A program made the position numbers and the translations under genes. Under the pieces are notes generated by a model. It saw only the letters and a program-made list of their open reading frames with translations, had not been told where the DNA came from and searched no databases. From Streptomyces genisteinicus (GTDB lineage Bacteria > Actinomycetota > Actinomycetes > Streptomycetales > Streptomycetaceae): a stretch of 64,000 nt of DNA. Each line of letters starts with the position of its first letter. Position 1 is the stretch's first letter. Where the stretch lies: contig NZ_CP060825.1 in the NCBI RefSeq assembly GCF_014489615.1, positions 5,032,501 through 5,096,500 of the forward strand, given 5' to 3'. Shown here one piece after another: positions 32,636-41,654 of the stretch.

Positions 32636-32666
32636 TTGACGGCCGGGGGTAATACCTGCGTATATT
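32636..32666 (+). promoter_or_regulatory. Promoter-like sequence before helD
   Basis: TTGACG (32636-32641) and TATATT (32661-32666) are 19 bp apart, in an unusually AT-rich patch for this genome. They are about 70 bp upstream of the helD start. Confidence 0.5.
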
Positions 32667-32734
32667 TGATGGTTCCTCGTTCGTCATTTCGCGGAGAACT
32701 GTGCGCCGAGAATTTACGAAGGGAACTTCACTGG

Positions 32735-35023
32735 ATGAACCATATCGCGTCAGGAGCTGAATTGTCAACCGAGGAATTGCGGAACGAACAGCAATTCGTC
32801 GACCGGCTCCACGAGCGCCTCGACGCGCTCCGGGAGCAGGCCGAGAACGCCGTCAACGCGACCGCCGCCCAGGTCACGACAGGTCGCCAGGCCCGAGTCG
32901 AGCGCGACATCGGCGTCGCGGAACACCTTGCCCACCTGAACGCCCTCAACGCCGTCGACGACGGACTCTGCTTCGGCCGAATCGACCGGAAGGACGGCAC
33001 GACCCGCCACATCGGCCGGGTCGGAATGCGCCGCGACGACGCCGATCGCACTCCGCTGCTCATCGACTGGCGCGCTCCCGTCGCCCGCCCCTTCTACCTC
33101 GCCACCGGATTCGAGCCGATGGGCCTCGTACGCCGCCGGCACATCAGGACCAAGGACCGGACCGTCACCGCGCTGCACGACGAGATCCTCGACCTGACCG
33201 ACCCGACCCGCACCGGCCACGAGTCCCGCGACGCCGACGAGGTGCTCCTGGCCGCGCTCGCCTCGGCGCGCACCGGCCGCATGACCGACATCGTGCAGAC
33301 CATCCAGGCCGAGCAGGACCGTGTCATCCGCGCGCCCCGGCACGGCGTGCTCGTCGTCGAGGGCGGCCCGGGCACGGGCAAGACCGCCGTCGCGCTGCAC
33401 CGCGCCGCGTACCTGCTCTACGAGCACCGCGAGCAGCTGTCCCGGCGGGCGGTGCTGATCGTCGGCCCGAACCCGGCCTTCCTCGGCTACATCGGCGAGG
33501 TGCTGCCGTCGCTCGGCGAGACCGGCGTCCTGCTGTCGAGCATGGGCGAACTCTTCCCCGGCGTCCGCGCCGACGGAACCGACACGCCCCGCGCCGCCGC
33601 GGTCAAGGGGCGGGCCTCGATGGCCGGGGTCCTCGCCCGCGCGGTGGCCGCCCGGCAGACCCTGCCCGACACCGTGCCCGCCACCAGCGGCGAGGACCAC
33701 GGCGAGGTCCCCGAACCCGCGCTGGAGATCGACCACGAGGGCTACGGGACGCTGCTGCTGGACCGCGAGATGGCGCACGAGGCCCGCGACCGGGCCCGCT
33801 CCACCGGGCTGCCGCACAACCTGGCCCGACCGCACTTCGCCTTCCGCGTCATCGACGCCCTCACCGCCCAGCTCGCCGACCGGCTCGGCGCCGACCCGTA
33901 CGGAGGGGAGAACCTGCTCGGCCCCGACGACATCGCCCAGCTCGGCAAGGAGATCGCCACCAGCGCCGAGGTGCACGCCGCCATCGACGCGCTGTGGCCC
34001 CCGCTCACCCCCGAACGGCTCGTCGCCGACCTGCTCGCCGGACCGGAGGAGTACCTGGACGCCGCCGACGCCGACGCCGTGCGCCGCGACGGCGGCCCGT
34101 GGACCCCCGCCGACGTGCCGCTGCTGGACGAGGCCGCCGAACTCCTCGGCACCGACGACAGCGCGGCCCGCGCCGCGGCCGAGGCGGAGCGCCAGGACCG
34201 CATCGCCTACGCCCAGGGCGTGCTGGAGCTCTCCCACGGTTCCGAGACGTACGAGTTCGAGGACGAGGAGTCCGAGGTCCTGGCGGCCCACGACGTCATC
34301 GACGCCGAGCGGATGGCCGAACGGCACGAGGAGGCCGACCACCGCACGGCCGCCGAACGCGCCGCGGCCGACCGCACCTGGGCCTTCGGGCACATCATCG
34401 TCGACGAGGCGCAGGAGCTGTCCGCGATGGCGTGGCGGCTGCTGATGCGCCGCTGCCCGACCCGGTCGATGACCCTGGTCGGCGACCCCGCGCAGACCGG
34501 CGACGAGGCGGGCTGCGGATCGTGGCAGGAGATCCTCGAACCGTACGTCGGCGACCGCTGGGAGCACACCCGGCTCGGCGTCAACTACCGGACGCCCGCC
34601 GAGATCATGGAGCTCGCCGCCGGGGTGCGCCGGGCCGCCGACCCCTCCTTCGAGCCGCCCCGCTCGGTGCGCTCCACCGGGGTGCGCCCCTGGGAGGCGT
34701 CCGTCGCGCGGGAGGAACTCGCCGCCGCCGTGGCGGGCCGGGTCGCCGGCGCGCCCCGCGAGGGGCGCACCGCCGTGATCGCCCCCGCGGCGCTGCACCG
34801 GGAGCTCGCCGCCCGGCTGCCGGACGCGGGGACGGGCCGGGACCCGGACCTGACCCGGCCCGTCGTGCTCCTCGACCCGAAGGCGGCGAAGGGGCTGGAG
34901 TTCGACACCGTCGTCGTGGTGGAGCCGGAGGCCATCCGCGACGGCTCCCCGTACGGCGTGAACGACCTGTACGTCGCGTACACCCGGGCGACGCAGCGCC
35001 TCGGCGTGGTCCGGGTGCGGTGA
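32735..35023 (+). CDS. helD: HelD-family RNA-polymerase-associated ATPase (UvrD-like)
   Basis: About 762 residues from ATG 32735; a TTG at 32762 with AGGAG 6 bases upstream is a serious alternative start. A helical N-terminal arm (STEELRNEQQFVDRLHERLDALREQ) is typical of HelD, which enters the RNA polymerase channels. The superfamily-1 core has Walker A (GGPGTGKTAVALH, about residue 210), Walker B (IIVDEAQELSAMAWRLL, about 555), the GDPAQTGD motif and the C-terminal VYVAYTRATQRLGVV motif. HelD releases stalled polymerase from DNA; some Streptomyces members (HelR) give rifamycin tolerance, but I see no rifamycin-associated element upstream. Confidence 0.92.
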   Translation: MNHIASGAELSTEELRNEQQFVDRLHERLDALREQAENAVNATAAQVTTGRQARVERDIGVAEHLAHLNALNAVDDGLCFGRIDRKDGTTRHIGRVGMRRDDADRTPLLIDWRAPVARPFYLATGFEPMGLVRRRHIRTKDRTVTALHDEILDLTDPTRTGHESRDADEVLLAALASARTGRMTDIVQTIQAEQDRVIRAPRHGVLVVEGGPGTGKTAVALHRAAYLLYEHREQLSRRAVLIVGPNPAFLGYIGEVLPSLGETGVLLSSMGELFPGVRADGTDTPRAAAVKGRASMAGVLARAVAARQTLPDTVPATSGEDHGEVPEPALEIDHEGYGTLLLDREMAHEARDRARSTGLPHNLARPHFAFRVIDALTAQLADRLGADPYGGENLLGPDDIAQLGKEIATSAEVHAAIDALWPPLTPERLVADLLAGPEEYLDAADADAVRRDGGPWTPADVPLLDEAAELLGTDDSAARAAAEAERQDRIAYAQGVLELSHGSETYEFEDEESEVLAAHDVIDAERMAERHEEADHRTAAERAAADRTWAFGHIIVDEAQELSAMAWRLLMRRCPTRSMTLVGDPAQTGDEAGCGSWQEILEPYVGDRWEHTRLGVNYRTPAEIMELAAGVRRAADPSFEPPRSVRSTGVRPWEASVAREELAAAVAGRVAGAPREGRTAVIAPAALHRELAARLPDAGTGRDPDLTRPVVLLDPKAAKGLEFDTVVVVEPEAIRDGSPYGVNDLYVAYTRATQRLGVVRVR

Positions 35024-35073
35024 CCGCGGCGGGGGCGGCCGCCGCCGGGGCGGGCCGCCCCCGGGCCGGGCCG

Positions 35074-38000
35074 TCAGGCCGGGCGCAGCCAGATGGTCGC
35101 CAGCGGCGGCAGCGTCAGCACCACGGACGTCCGGCGGCCGTGCGACTCGGCCTGCTCCGTCTTCACCGGGTCCGCGTTGACCACGCCCGAACCGCCGAAC
35201 CGCTCCTCGTCGGTGTTGAGCACCTCCGCCCACACCGGCACCGAGCCGGGCACGCCGAGCCGGAAGCCGTGGCGGACGACGGGGGAGAAGTTGCTGACGG
35301 CCAGCAGCGGCTCGCCGTCGCGGTCGAAGCGCAGGAAGGCGAGGACGTTGTCCTCGGCCGCGCCGCCGTCCACCCAGTCGAAGCCGTCCGGCACGGTGTC
35401 CTGCTGCCACAGCGCCGGGGCGCTCCCGTACACCGTGTTGAGCTCCCGCACCAGGTCCCGCACGCCGCGGTGGTCGGGCTCGGCCGCGTACGAGGGGTCG
35501 AGCAGCCACCAGTCCGGGCCGTGGCCCTCCGACCACTCGGCTCCCTGGGCGAACTCCTGCCCCATGAAGAGCAGTTGCTTGCCCGGGTGGGCCCACATGA
35601 AGCCGAGGTAGGCGCGGTGGTCGGCGCGCTGCTGCCACCAGTCGCCGGGCATCTTGCTGACCAGGGCCCGCTTGCCGTGCACCACCTCGTCGTGCGAGAT
35701 CGGCAGCACGTAGTTCTCGCTGTAGGCGTACACCATCGAGAACGTCATCTCGTTGTGGTGGAACTTGCGGTGCACGGGCTCGTGCTGGATGTACCCGAGC
35801 GAGTCGTGCATCCAGCCCATGTTCCACTTCAGGCCGAAGCCGAGACCGCCGAAGCCGCCGGGGCCGATGTGGTGGGTGGCGCGGGTGACGCCGTCCCAGG
35901 CCGTCGACTCCTCGGCGATGGTGACCACGCCGGGGCAGCGCCGGTAGACCGTGGCGTTCATCTCCTGGAGGAAGGCCACCGCGTCGAGGTTCTCCCGGCC
36001 GCCGTGCTCGTTCGGCGACCACTGGCCGTCCTCGCGGGAGTAGTCCAGGTAGAGCATCGAGGCGACGGCGTCCACCCGCAGGCCGTCGATGTGGAACTCC
36101 TCGCACCAGTAGACCGCGTTGGCGACGAGGAAGTTCCGCACCTCCTTGCGCCCGTAGTCGAACTCCAGCGTCCCCCAGTCGGGGTGGGCCGCCCGGGACG
36201 GGTCGCCGTGCTCGTACAGCGGGCGGCCGTCGAACTCGGCCAGCGCCCAGTCGTCGCGGGGGAAGTGCGCCGGCACCCAGTCGACCAGCACGCCGATGCC
36301 CGCCCGGTGGAGGCTGTCGACGAGGAAGCGGAAGTCGTCCGGGGTGCCCATGCGGGAGGTCGGCGCGTAGAAGCCGGTCACCTGGTAGCCCCAGGACCCG
36401 CCGAACGGGTGCTCGGCCACCGGCATGAACTCGACATGGGTGAAGCCGAGGTCCTTGACGTACCGGGGCAGCTGCTCGGCGAGCTGCCGGTAGGTCAGCC
36501 CGGGGCGCCAGGAGGCCAGGTGCACCTCGTAGACGGACAGCGGCGCCTCGTGGACCGGCCGGTCGGCGCGGTGCGCCATCCACTCCTGGTCCGTCCATGT
36601 GTGGTGCGAGCGGGTCACCACCGAGGCGTTGGACGGCGGCACCTCGGTGCGCCGCGCCATCGGGTCGGCCCGCAGCGTGTGCGAGCCGTCGGGGCGCATG
36701 ATCTCGAACTTGTAGAGCGCGCCGTCGCCGACCCCCGGCAGGAACAGCTCCCAGACGCCGGTCGACCCGAGCGAACGCATCGGGAACCCGGTGCCGTCCC
36801 AGTAGTTGAAGTCGCCGACGACCCGCACGCCGCGGGCGTTCGGCGCCCACACGGTGAACCGGGTGCCCGTGACGCCCTGGTGGGTGCAGGGGTGTGCGCC
36901 GAGCGCGTTCCACAGCTCCTCGTGCCGGCCCTCGCCGATCAGGTGGAGGTCGAGGTCGCCGAGGGAGGGCAGGAAGCGGTACGGGTCGTCGGTCTCGTAG
37001 CCCTCGGGGTGGTCGGGGTAGGTGATCAGCAGGCGGTACTCGGGCATGGTGCGCATCGGCAGCACGCCCGAGAACAGACCGTCCCCGTCGTCGTGGAGTT
37101 CGGTGCGCAGGCCCTTGGCCAGGATCGTCACCGCGGTGGCGTGAGGGCGCAGCACCCGCAGCTGGACGCCTCCGCGGACGGGGTGGGCGCCGAGCAGCGC
37201 GTGGGGGTCGTGGTGGCCGCCGCTCAGCAGCCGCCCGCGGTCCTCGTCGCCGAGGCCGGCCGCGGGGCGGAGCCCGCCGGGACGGGGTGCGGGGGCGGCG
37301 GTGTTCCGGGGGCCGGAGTCCGCGGCCGGGCCGCCGGACTCCGCTCCCGAGCCGCCGGCCGCCCGCGGGCGGCGCCCGCCGCCGGAGCCCGTGGCGCGGG
37401 GCGCCCCGGTGCCGCCCGCGGCCGTCCGCCGCCCGCCGCTGGCCGGGGCCCCGGCCGGCTCTGCGGCGCGCGCGCCGGACGCCGGACGGGACGCCGGGCG
37501 GGCGGTGCCGGCACCGGCGCCCGCCATCGCGGCGGGCACGGCGTCGTCGAGCCGCCCCTGCGCGGGCAGGGCGGAGGGCTCCGTCCCCGACGGTGCGTCC
37601 TGCACGGGCAGGGCGGTGGGCTCCGTCCCCGCGGGCGCGCCCTGTCCGGGCAGGGCGGGTGCGTTCGCGGCGTCCGCTCCGGGCCGTGCCGCCTCCGCGG
37701 CCGTGCCGGTCTTCGCCGTCTTCCCGGCCTTCCGCCGCCCGGCTCCGGGCGCCTCGGGCTCCGGAGGGACGCCGTCCCGGGCCTTGCCGCCCCCCTTGGC
37801 GTTCTTCTTCCCGCCCTTCCCCTTGGCTCCGGTGCGGGCCGCTCCCCCGAGGGCGCCGGCCGCACCGGCTCCGCCCGCGGCGGCCGGCGTGCCCGCCTCC
37901 GCGGGGGCGTCGCTCCGGGCTCCGGGGACCGCACCGGCCGCGGCTTCCGCGGCCTGCGCGGCGGGGAGCGTCTGCTCGCCGGGCACCGGCCCGTCCGCGC

Positions 38001-38259
38001 CCGCACCGGCGCCCGCTTCCTGGAGGCCGCCCGCTGCGGGGAGGCCGTCCGCCGCCGGCGCGGACGCCGCCCGCGCCCTGCGCGCGGGGCGCCGGGGGCC
38101 GGCGGTGTCCGCCGTCCCGCCGGTCCCGGCGGCGGCGTCCGGTGCGGTCGGCGGTGCGTCCGCCGGACCGGTCTCCGCGGCCCCGGGCGCGCCCTGCGCG
38201 TCGGGGGGCTGCGGGGTGAGCGAGGAGTCGGAGGATCGGGGGGAACGGCGGGGGGTCAC
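35074..38259 (-). CDS. glgB: 1,4-alpha-glucan branching enzyme with a ~340-residue disordered N-terminal extension
   Basis: 1061 residues from GTG 38259, supported by AGGAGG 8 bases upstream. It makes alpha-1,6 branches in the glucan chains built by GlgE. The branching enzyme proper begins near residue 343 (RLLSGGHHDPHALLGAHP) and has a CBM48 domain (TRFTVWAPNARGVRVVGDFN), the nucleophile in GLRVDAVASMLYLDYS, acid/base Glu in IAEESTAWDGVT and ISHDEVVHGK. The extension (1-340) is almost all Ala, Pro, Gly, Thr with a Lys-rich patch (GAKGKGGKKNAKGGGKA) and tandem GTEP(T/S)ALP units at about 202-235. Usual GlgB length is about 730. Last gene of the glgE-treS-mak-glgB operon, 52 bp after mak. Confidence 0.95.
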   Translation of the reverse strand: MTPRRSPRSSDSSLTPQPPDAQGAPGAAETGPADAPPTAPDAAAGTGGTADTAGPRRPARRARAASAPAADGLPAAGGLQEAGAGAGADGPVPGEQTLPAAQAAEAAAGAVPGARSDAPAEAGTPAAAGGAGAAGALGGAARTGAKGKGGKKNAKGGGKARDGVPPEPEAPGAGRRKAGKTAKTGTAAEAARPGADAANAPALPGQGAPAGTEPTALPVQDAPSGTEPSALPAQGRLDDAVPAAMAGAGAGTARPASRPASGARAAEPAGAPASGGRRTAAGGTGAPRATGSGGGRRPRAAGGSGAESGGPAADSGPRNTAAPAPRPGGLRPAAGLGDEDRGRLLSGGHHDPHALLGAHPVRGGVQLRVLRPHATAVTILAKGLRTELHDDGDGLFSGVLPMRTMPEYRLLITYPDHPEGYETDDPYRFLPSLGDLDLHLIGEGRHEELWNALGAHPCTHQGVTGTRFTVWAPNARGVRVVGDFNYWDGTGFPMRSLGSTGVWELFLPGVGDGALYKFEIMRPDGSHTLRADPMARRTEVPPSNASVVTRSHHTWTDQEWMAHRADRPVHEAPLSVYEVHLASWRPGLTYRQLAEQLPRYVKDLGFTHVEFMPVAEHPFGGSWGYQVTGFYAPTSRMGTPDDFRFLVDSLHRAGIGVLVDWVPAHFPRDDWALAEFDGRPLYEHGDPSRAAHPDWGTLEFDYGRKEVRNFLVANAVYWCEEFHIDGLRVDAVASMLYLDYSREDGQWSPNEHGGRENLDAVAFLQEMNATVYRRCPGVVTIAEESTAWDGVTRATHHIGPGGFGGLGFGLKWNMGWMHDSLGYIQHEPVHRKFHHNEMTFSMVYAYSENYVLPISHDEVVHGKRALVSKMPGDWWQQRADHRAYLGFMWAHPGKQLLFMGQEFAQGAEWSEGHGPDWWLLDPSYAAEPDHRGVRDLVRELNTVYGSAPALWQQDTVPDGFDWVDGGAAEDNVLAFLRFDRDGEPLLAVSNFSPVVRHGFRLGVPGSVPVWAEVLNTDEERFGGSGVVNADPVKTEQAESHGRRTSVVLTLPPLATIWLRPA

Positions 38260-38311
38260 GGGTTCGGCCTCCTGGGCACGAGGAAGTGAGGGTGGGGCGG
38301 GGGAGGGGGAG

Positions 38312-39697
38312 TCAGTCGGCGGACGCGAGGCGTTCGATCGCGGCCATCGGGACCGGCAGCCAGTCCGGCCGGTGGCGTGCCTCGTAGACGGCCTCGTACA
38401 CGGCCTTGTCGGTCTCGTACGCGCGCAGCAGCTCGGGCTCCTCGCGCGGGTCGGAGCCGGCGGCCTCCGCGTAGCCCGCGCAGTAGGCGTCGCGGCAGGC
38501 CTCGGCCCAGGCCGGGTTCCACGGACGGTGGGTCCGGGCCGCGTAGTCGAAGGACCGGAGCATGCCGGCGACGTCGCGGACGGCGGGCTGCGGACGGCAG
38601 CGTTCCGTGAGCGGGCTGGCCGGCTCGCCCTCGAAATCGATCACGGACCAGGGCGTGTCCACGGGGCCGCGCAGTATCTGCCCGAGGTGCAGGTCGCCGT
38701 GGACGCGCTGGGCGGCCCAGATGCGGCCGCGTCCGCCGAGGGCGCCGACCGCCTCGAAGGCGGTGCGCAGCCGGGGCGCGTACGGGCCGAGCGCGGGCAC
38801 CGCGCGGGCGGCGGCCTCCAGCCGTCCGGTCATCTGGGCGGCGAGCCGTTCGGCCTGCCCGCCGCTCAGCTTGACCACCGGGAGGGCGTCGGCGAGCGCC
38901 GTGTGCACCTCGGCCGTCACCCGCCCCAGTTCCCGCGCCTCGGCGCGGAACGGGCGTCCGGCGGCCAGGGATTCGAGGGCGAGCACCCAGCCGTCGCGCG
39001 AGCCGCGCAGGAAGGGCTGGAGAACGCCCAGGGTGAAAGGTTCCGGCGCGGACGACCGGTACCAGGCGACGGGTGCGGGGACCCGGGTGCAGCCGCCCCG
39101 GGCGAGGGCGAGCGGCAGCTCCAGATCCGGGTTGTAGCCGGGGTGGAGTCTGCGGAAGATCTTCAGGATGAACGTATCGCCGTAGACCAGCGAGGAGTTG
39201 GACTGCTCCGCTCCCAGCGGGCGGGCCGGCAGGTCGCGGGGCGCGGGGGCGGCGCCGTCGAAGCGCTCGAAGCGCAGGGGCCCCAACGTGCCCGGTGTGC
39301 GCAGGCGTTCCAGCAGCAGTGCCGCGAGCCGGGGGTCGTGGGTGCCCTCGTACAGGGTCAGTCCGGCCAGCGGGCCCTCGGCGACGTGGCCGATGAGGGC
39401 GGGGGCGAGCGAGGGCGGCAGGGTGGGCCGGGCCCCGATCAGCAGCTGGTAGCAGTCGCCTTCGCCGCCCGGCGGCCGTTCGGGCTGGTGGACCCGCAGC
39501 AGGAGATGGAGCAGGCCCGGGCCGCCGGAACCGCGTACCGGCAGCAGTTCGGTGGCGAGGTCGAGGGTGAAACCGGTGACGGGTGAGCCTTTGCCGGCGA
39601 ACCAGCGCTGTGCCGGCAGCCAGGTGGTCAGCAGTGGTGCGAGCGACGCAAGTAGTGCGGGCGAGGTCCGGGTGGAAGCAGCCTCCGACATGGGCAT
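38312..39697 (-). CDS. mak: Maltokinase
   Basis: 461 residues from ATG 39697 behind GGAAAGGA. It phosphorylates maltose to maltose 1-phosphate with ATP, feeding GlgE. The N-terminal cap starts with WLPAQRWFAGKG, typical of maltokinases (Pep2). The kinase-like core has the catalytic loop VHGDLHLGQILRG and metal site VIDFEGEPASPLTERC. It is separated from treS by 178 bp holding two hairpin-prone stretches (39798-39813 and about 39827-39858), so mak-glgB expression may be reduced or separately started. Confidence 0.95.
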   Translation of the reverse strand: MPMSEAASTRTSPALLASLAPLLTTWLPAQRWFAGKGSPVTGFTLDLATELLPVRGSGGPGLLHLLLRVHQPERPPGGEGDCYQLLIGARPTLPPSLAPALIGHVAEGPLAGLTLYEGTHDPRLAALLLERLRTPGTLGPLRFERFDGAAPAPRDLPARPLGAEQSNSSLVYGDTFILKIFRRLHPGYNPDLELPLALARGGCTRVPAPVAWYRSSAPEPFTLGVLQPFLRGSRDGWVLALESLAAGRPFRAEARELGRVTAEVHTALADALPVVKLSGGQAERLAAQMTGRLEAAARAVPALGPYAPRLRTAFEAVGALGGRGRIWAAQRVHGDLHLGQILRGPVDTPWSVIDFEGEPASPLTERCRPQPAVRDVAGMLRSFDYAARTHRPWNPAWAEACRDAYCAGYAEAAGSDPREEPELLRAYETDKAVYEAVYEARHRPDWLPVPMAAIERLASAD

Positions 39698-39875
39698 CGC
39701 GTCCTTTCCCCGGGTACACCACGAATGCGCAAAGTGTCCCGGATTGCAGCGGTTGCTGTCCGGCGGCGCGCGGGGATGAAGGGGAGAGTGCCCGGTGCGG
39801 GGCGGCGGAAACCGCCCCGCCGGAGCAGGGGGCGCGTTTTCGACACCTGCGCGCCCCCGGTCTCCCCGCGGTCCG
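39698..39875 (-). other. treS-mak spacer with two hairpin-forming stretches
   Basis: An 8-bp stem CGGGGCGG/CCGCCCCG (39798-39805 with loop of 6) and a second longer-loop stem GGGGGCGCG/CGCGCCCCC (about 39829-39860) lie within an otherwise empty spacer. On the minus strand they follow treS and could act as attenuators or mRNA end stabilisers. Confidence 0.4.
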
Positions 39876-41654
39876 TCAGGGGGTGAGGCCGCCCGCCGCG
39901 GCGCCCGCCGCCGGACCGGTCGTGGTGCCGGCCGACGTCCCCGGCGCGATGCCGGGCGCGGCGTCCTTGCGCAGCCGGAACCAGTAGAAGCCGTGGCCGG
40001 CGAGGGTGAGCAGGTACGGCCACTGGCCGATCGCGGGGAACCGCACGCCGCCGATCAGCTCCACCGGATGGCGTCCGCTGAAGGCGCGCAGGTCGAGCTC
40101 GGTCGGCTGGGCGAACCGCGAGAAGTTGTGGACGCACAGCACCACGTCGTCCTCGTACTCCCGCAGGAAGGCGAGCACCGCCGGGTTCGACGACGGCAGT
40201 TCCTCGTAGGAACCGAGACCGAAGGCAGGGTTCTGCTTGCGGATCTCGATCATCCGGCGGGTCCAGTGGAGCAGCGAGGAGGGCGACGACATCGACGCCT
40301 CGACGTTGGTCACCTGGTAGCCGTAGACCGGGTCCATGATGGTCGGCAGGTAGAGCCGGCCCGGGTCGCTGGAGGAGAAGCCCGCGTTGCGGTCCGGCGT
40401 CCACTGCATCGGGGTGCGCACCGCGTCGCGGTCGCCCAGCCAGATGTTGTCGCCCATGCCGATCTCGTCCCCGTAGTAGAGGATCGGCGAGCCGGGCAGC
40501 GACAGCAGCAGGGCGGTGAACAGCTCGATCTGGTTGCGGTCGTTGTCCAGCAGCGGGGCGAGCCGGCGGCGGATGCCGATGTTGGCCCGCATCCGCGGGT
40601 CCTTGGCGTACTCCGCGTACATGTAGTCGCGCTCTTCGTCCGTCACCATCTCGAGCGTCAGCTCGTCGTGGTTGCGCAGGAAGATGCCCCACTGGCAGTT
40701 CTTCGGGATGGACGGGGTCTTCGCCAGGATCTCGGAGACCGGGTAGCGGGACTCGCGCCGCACGGCCATGAAGATGCGCGGCATCACGGGGAAGTGGAAC
40801 GCCATGTGGCACTCGTCGCCGCCGGCCGGGTAGTCGCCGAAGTAGTCGACGACGTCCTCGGGCCACTGGTTGGCCTCGGCGAGCAGCACGGTGTCCGGGT
40901 AGTGGGCGTCGATCTCCTTGCGGACCCGCTTCAGGAAGGAGTGGGTGCGCGGCAGGTTCTCGCAGTTCGTGCCCTCCTCCTGGTAGAGGTACGGCACCGC
41001 GTCGAGCCGGAAGCCGTCGATCCCGAGATCGAGCCAGAACCGCAGGGCGGAGATGATCTCCTCCTGCACGGCCGGGTTCTCGTAGTTGAGGTCCGGCTGA
41101 TGAGAGAAGAACCGGTGCCAGTAGTACTGCTTCCGTACCGGGTCGAACGTCCAGTTGGACGACTCGGTGTCCACGAAGATGATGCGGGCGTCCTGGTACT
41201 GCTTGTCGTCGTCGGCCCAGACGTAGTAGTCGCCGTAGGGGCCGTCCGGGTCGGACCGGGACTGCTGGAACCACTCGTGCTGGTCGCTGGTGTGGTTCAT
41301 GACGAAGTCGATGATCACCCGCATGCCGCGCTGGTGCGCCGCGTCGACGAACTCGACGAAGTCGGCCAGGTCGCCGAACTCCGGCAGTACGGAGGTGTAG
41401 TCCGCGACGTCGTAACCGCCGTCGCGCAGCGGGGACTTGAAGAACGGCGGCAGCCACAGGCAGTCCACGCCCAGCCACTGCAGATAGTCCAGCTTGGCGG
41501 TGATGCCCTTCAGGTCACCGACGCCGTCGCCGTTGCTGTCCTGGAAGGAGCGGACCAGGACCTCGTAGAAGACGGCGCGCTTGAACCAGTCGGGGTCGCG
41601 GTCGCGGGCGGGGGTGTCCTCGAAGGTGTCGGGGACGGGCTCGTTGACGATCAT
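39876..41654 (-). CDS. treS: Trehalose synthase (maltose alpha-D-glucosyltransferase)
   Basis: 592 residues from ATG 41654, overlapping the glgE stop (ATGA). It interconverts trehalose and maltose. GH13 motifs: YDVADYTSVLPEFG, VIIDFVMNHTS, the nucleophile in GFRLDAVPYLYQEEG, acid/base in VLLAEANQWPED and FLRNHDELTLEM. The usual fusion of TreS to maltokinase seen in some actinobacteria is absent: mak is a separate gene. The tail ends in an Ala/Gly/Thr-rich stretch (GIAPGTSAGTTTGPAAGAAA), echoing the low-complexity extension of GlgB. Confidence 0.96.
   Translation of the reverse strand: MIVNEPVPDTFEDTPARDRDPDWFKRAVFYEVLVRSFQDSNGDGVGDLKGITAKLDYLQWLGVDCLWLPPFFKSPLRDGGYDVADYTSVLPEFGDLADFVEFVDAAHQRGMRVIIDFVMNHTSDQHEWFQQSRSDPDGPYGDYYVWADDDKQYQDARIIFVDTESSNWTFDPVRKQYYWHRFFSHQPDLNYENPAVQEEIISALRFWLDLGIDGFRLDAVPYLYQEEGTNCENLPRTHSFLKRVRKEIDAHYPDTVLLAEANQWPEDVVDYFGDYPAGGDECHMAFHFPVMPRIFMAVRRESRYPVSEILAKTPSIPKNCQWGIFLRNHDELTLEMVTDEERDYMYAEYAKDPRMRANIGIRRRLAPLLDNDRNQIELFTALLLSLPGSPILYYGDEIGMGDNIWLGDRDAVRTPMQWTPDRNAGFSSSDPGRLYLPTIMDPVYGYQVTNVEASMSSPSSLLHWTRRMIEIRKQNPAFGLGSYEELPSSNPAVLAFLREYEDDVVLCVHNFSRFAQPTELDLRAFSGRHPVELIGGVRFPAIGQWPYLLTLAGHGFYWFRLRKDAAPGIAPGTSAGTTTGPAAGAAAGGLTP

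Noticed and set aside
30746..32734. A long upstream extension of the HelD frame
   Set aside because: It runs antisense to the WGR gene and through the thioredoxin gene in a wrong frame. HelD homology begins near residue 1 of the 32735 start.
32735..35023. Calling the HelD protein a rifamycin-resistance HelR
   Set aside because: No rifamycin-associated element is visible upstream, and sequence alone does not separate HelR from other HelD proteins.
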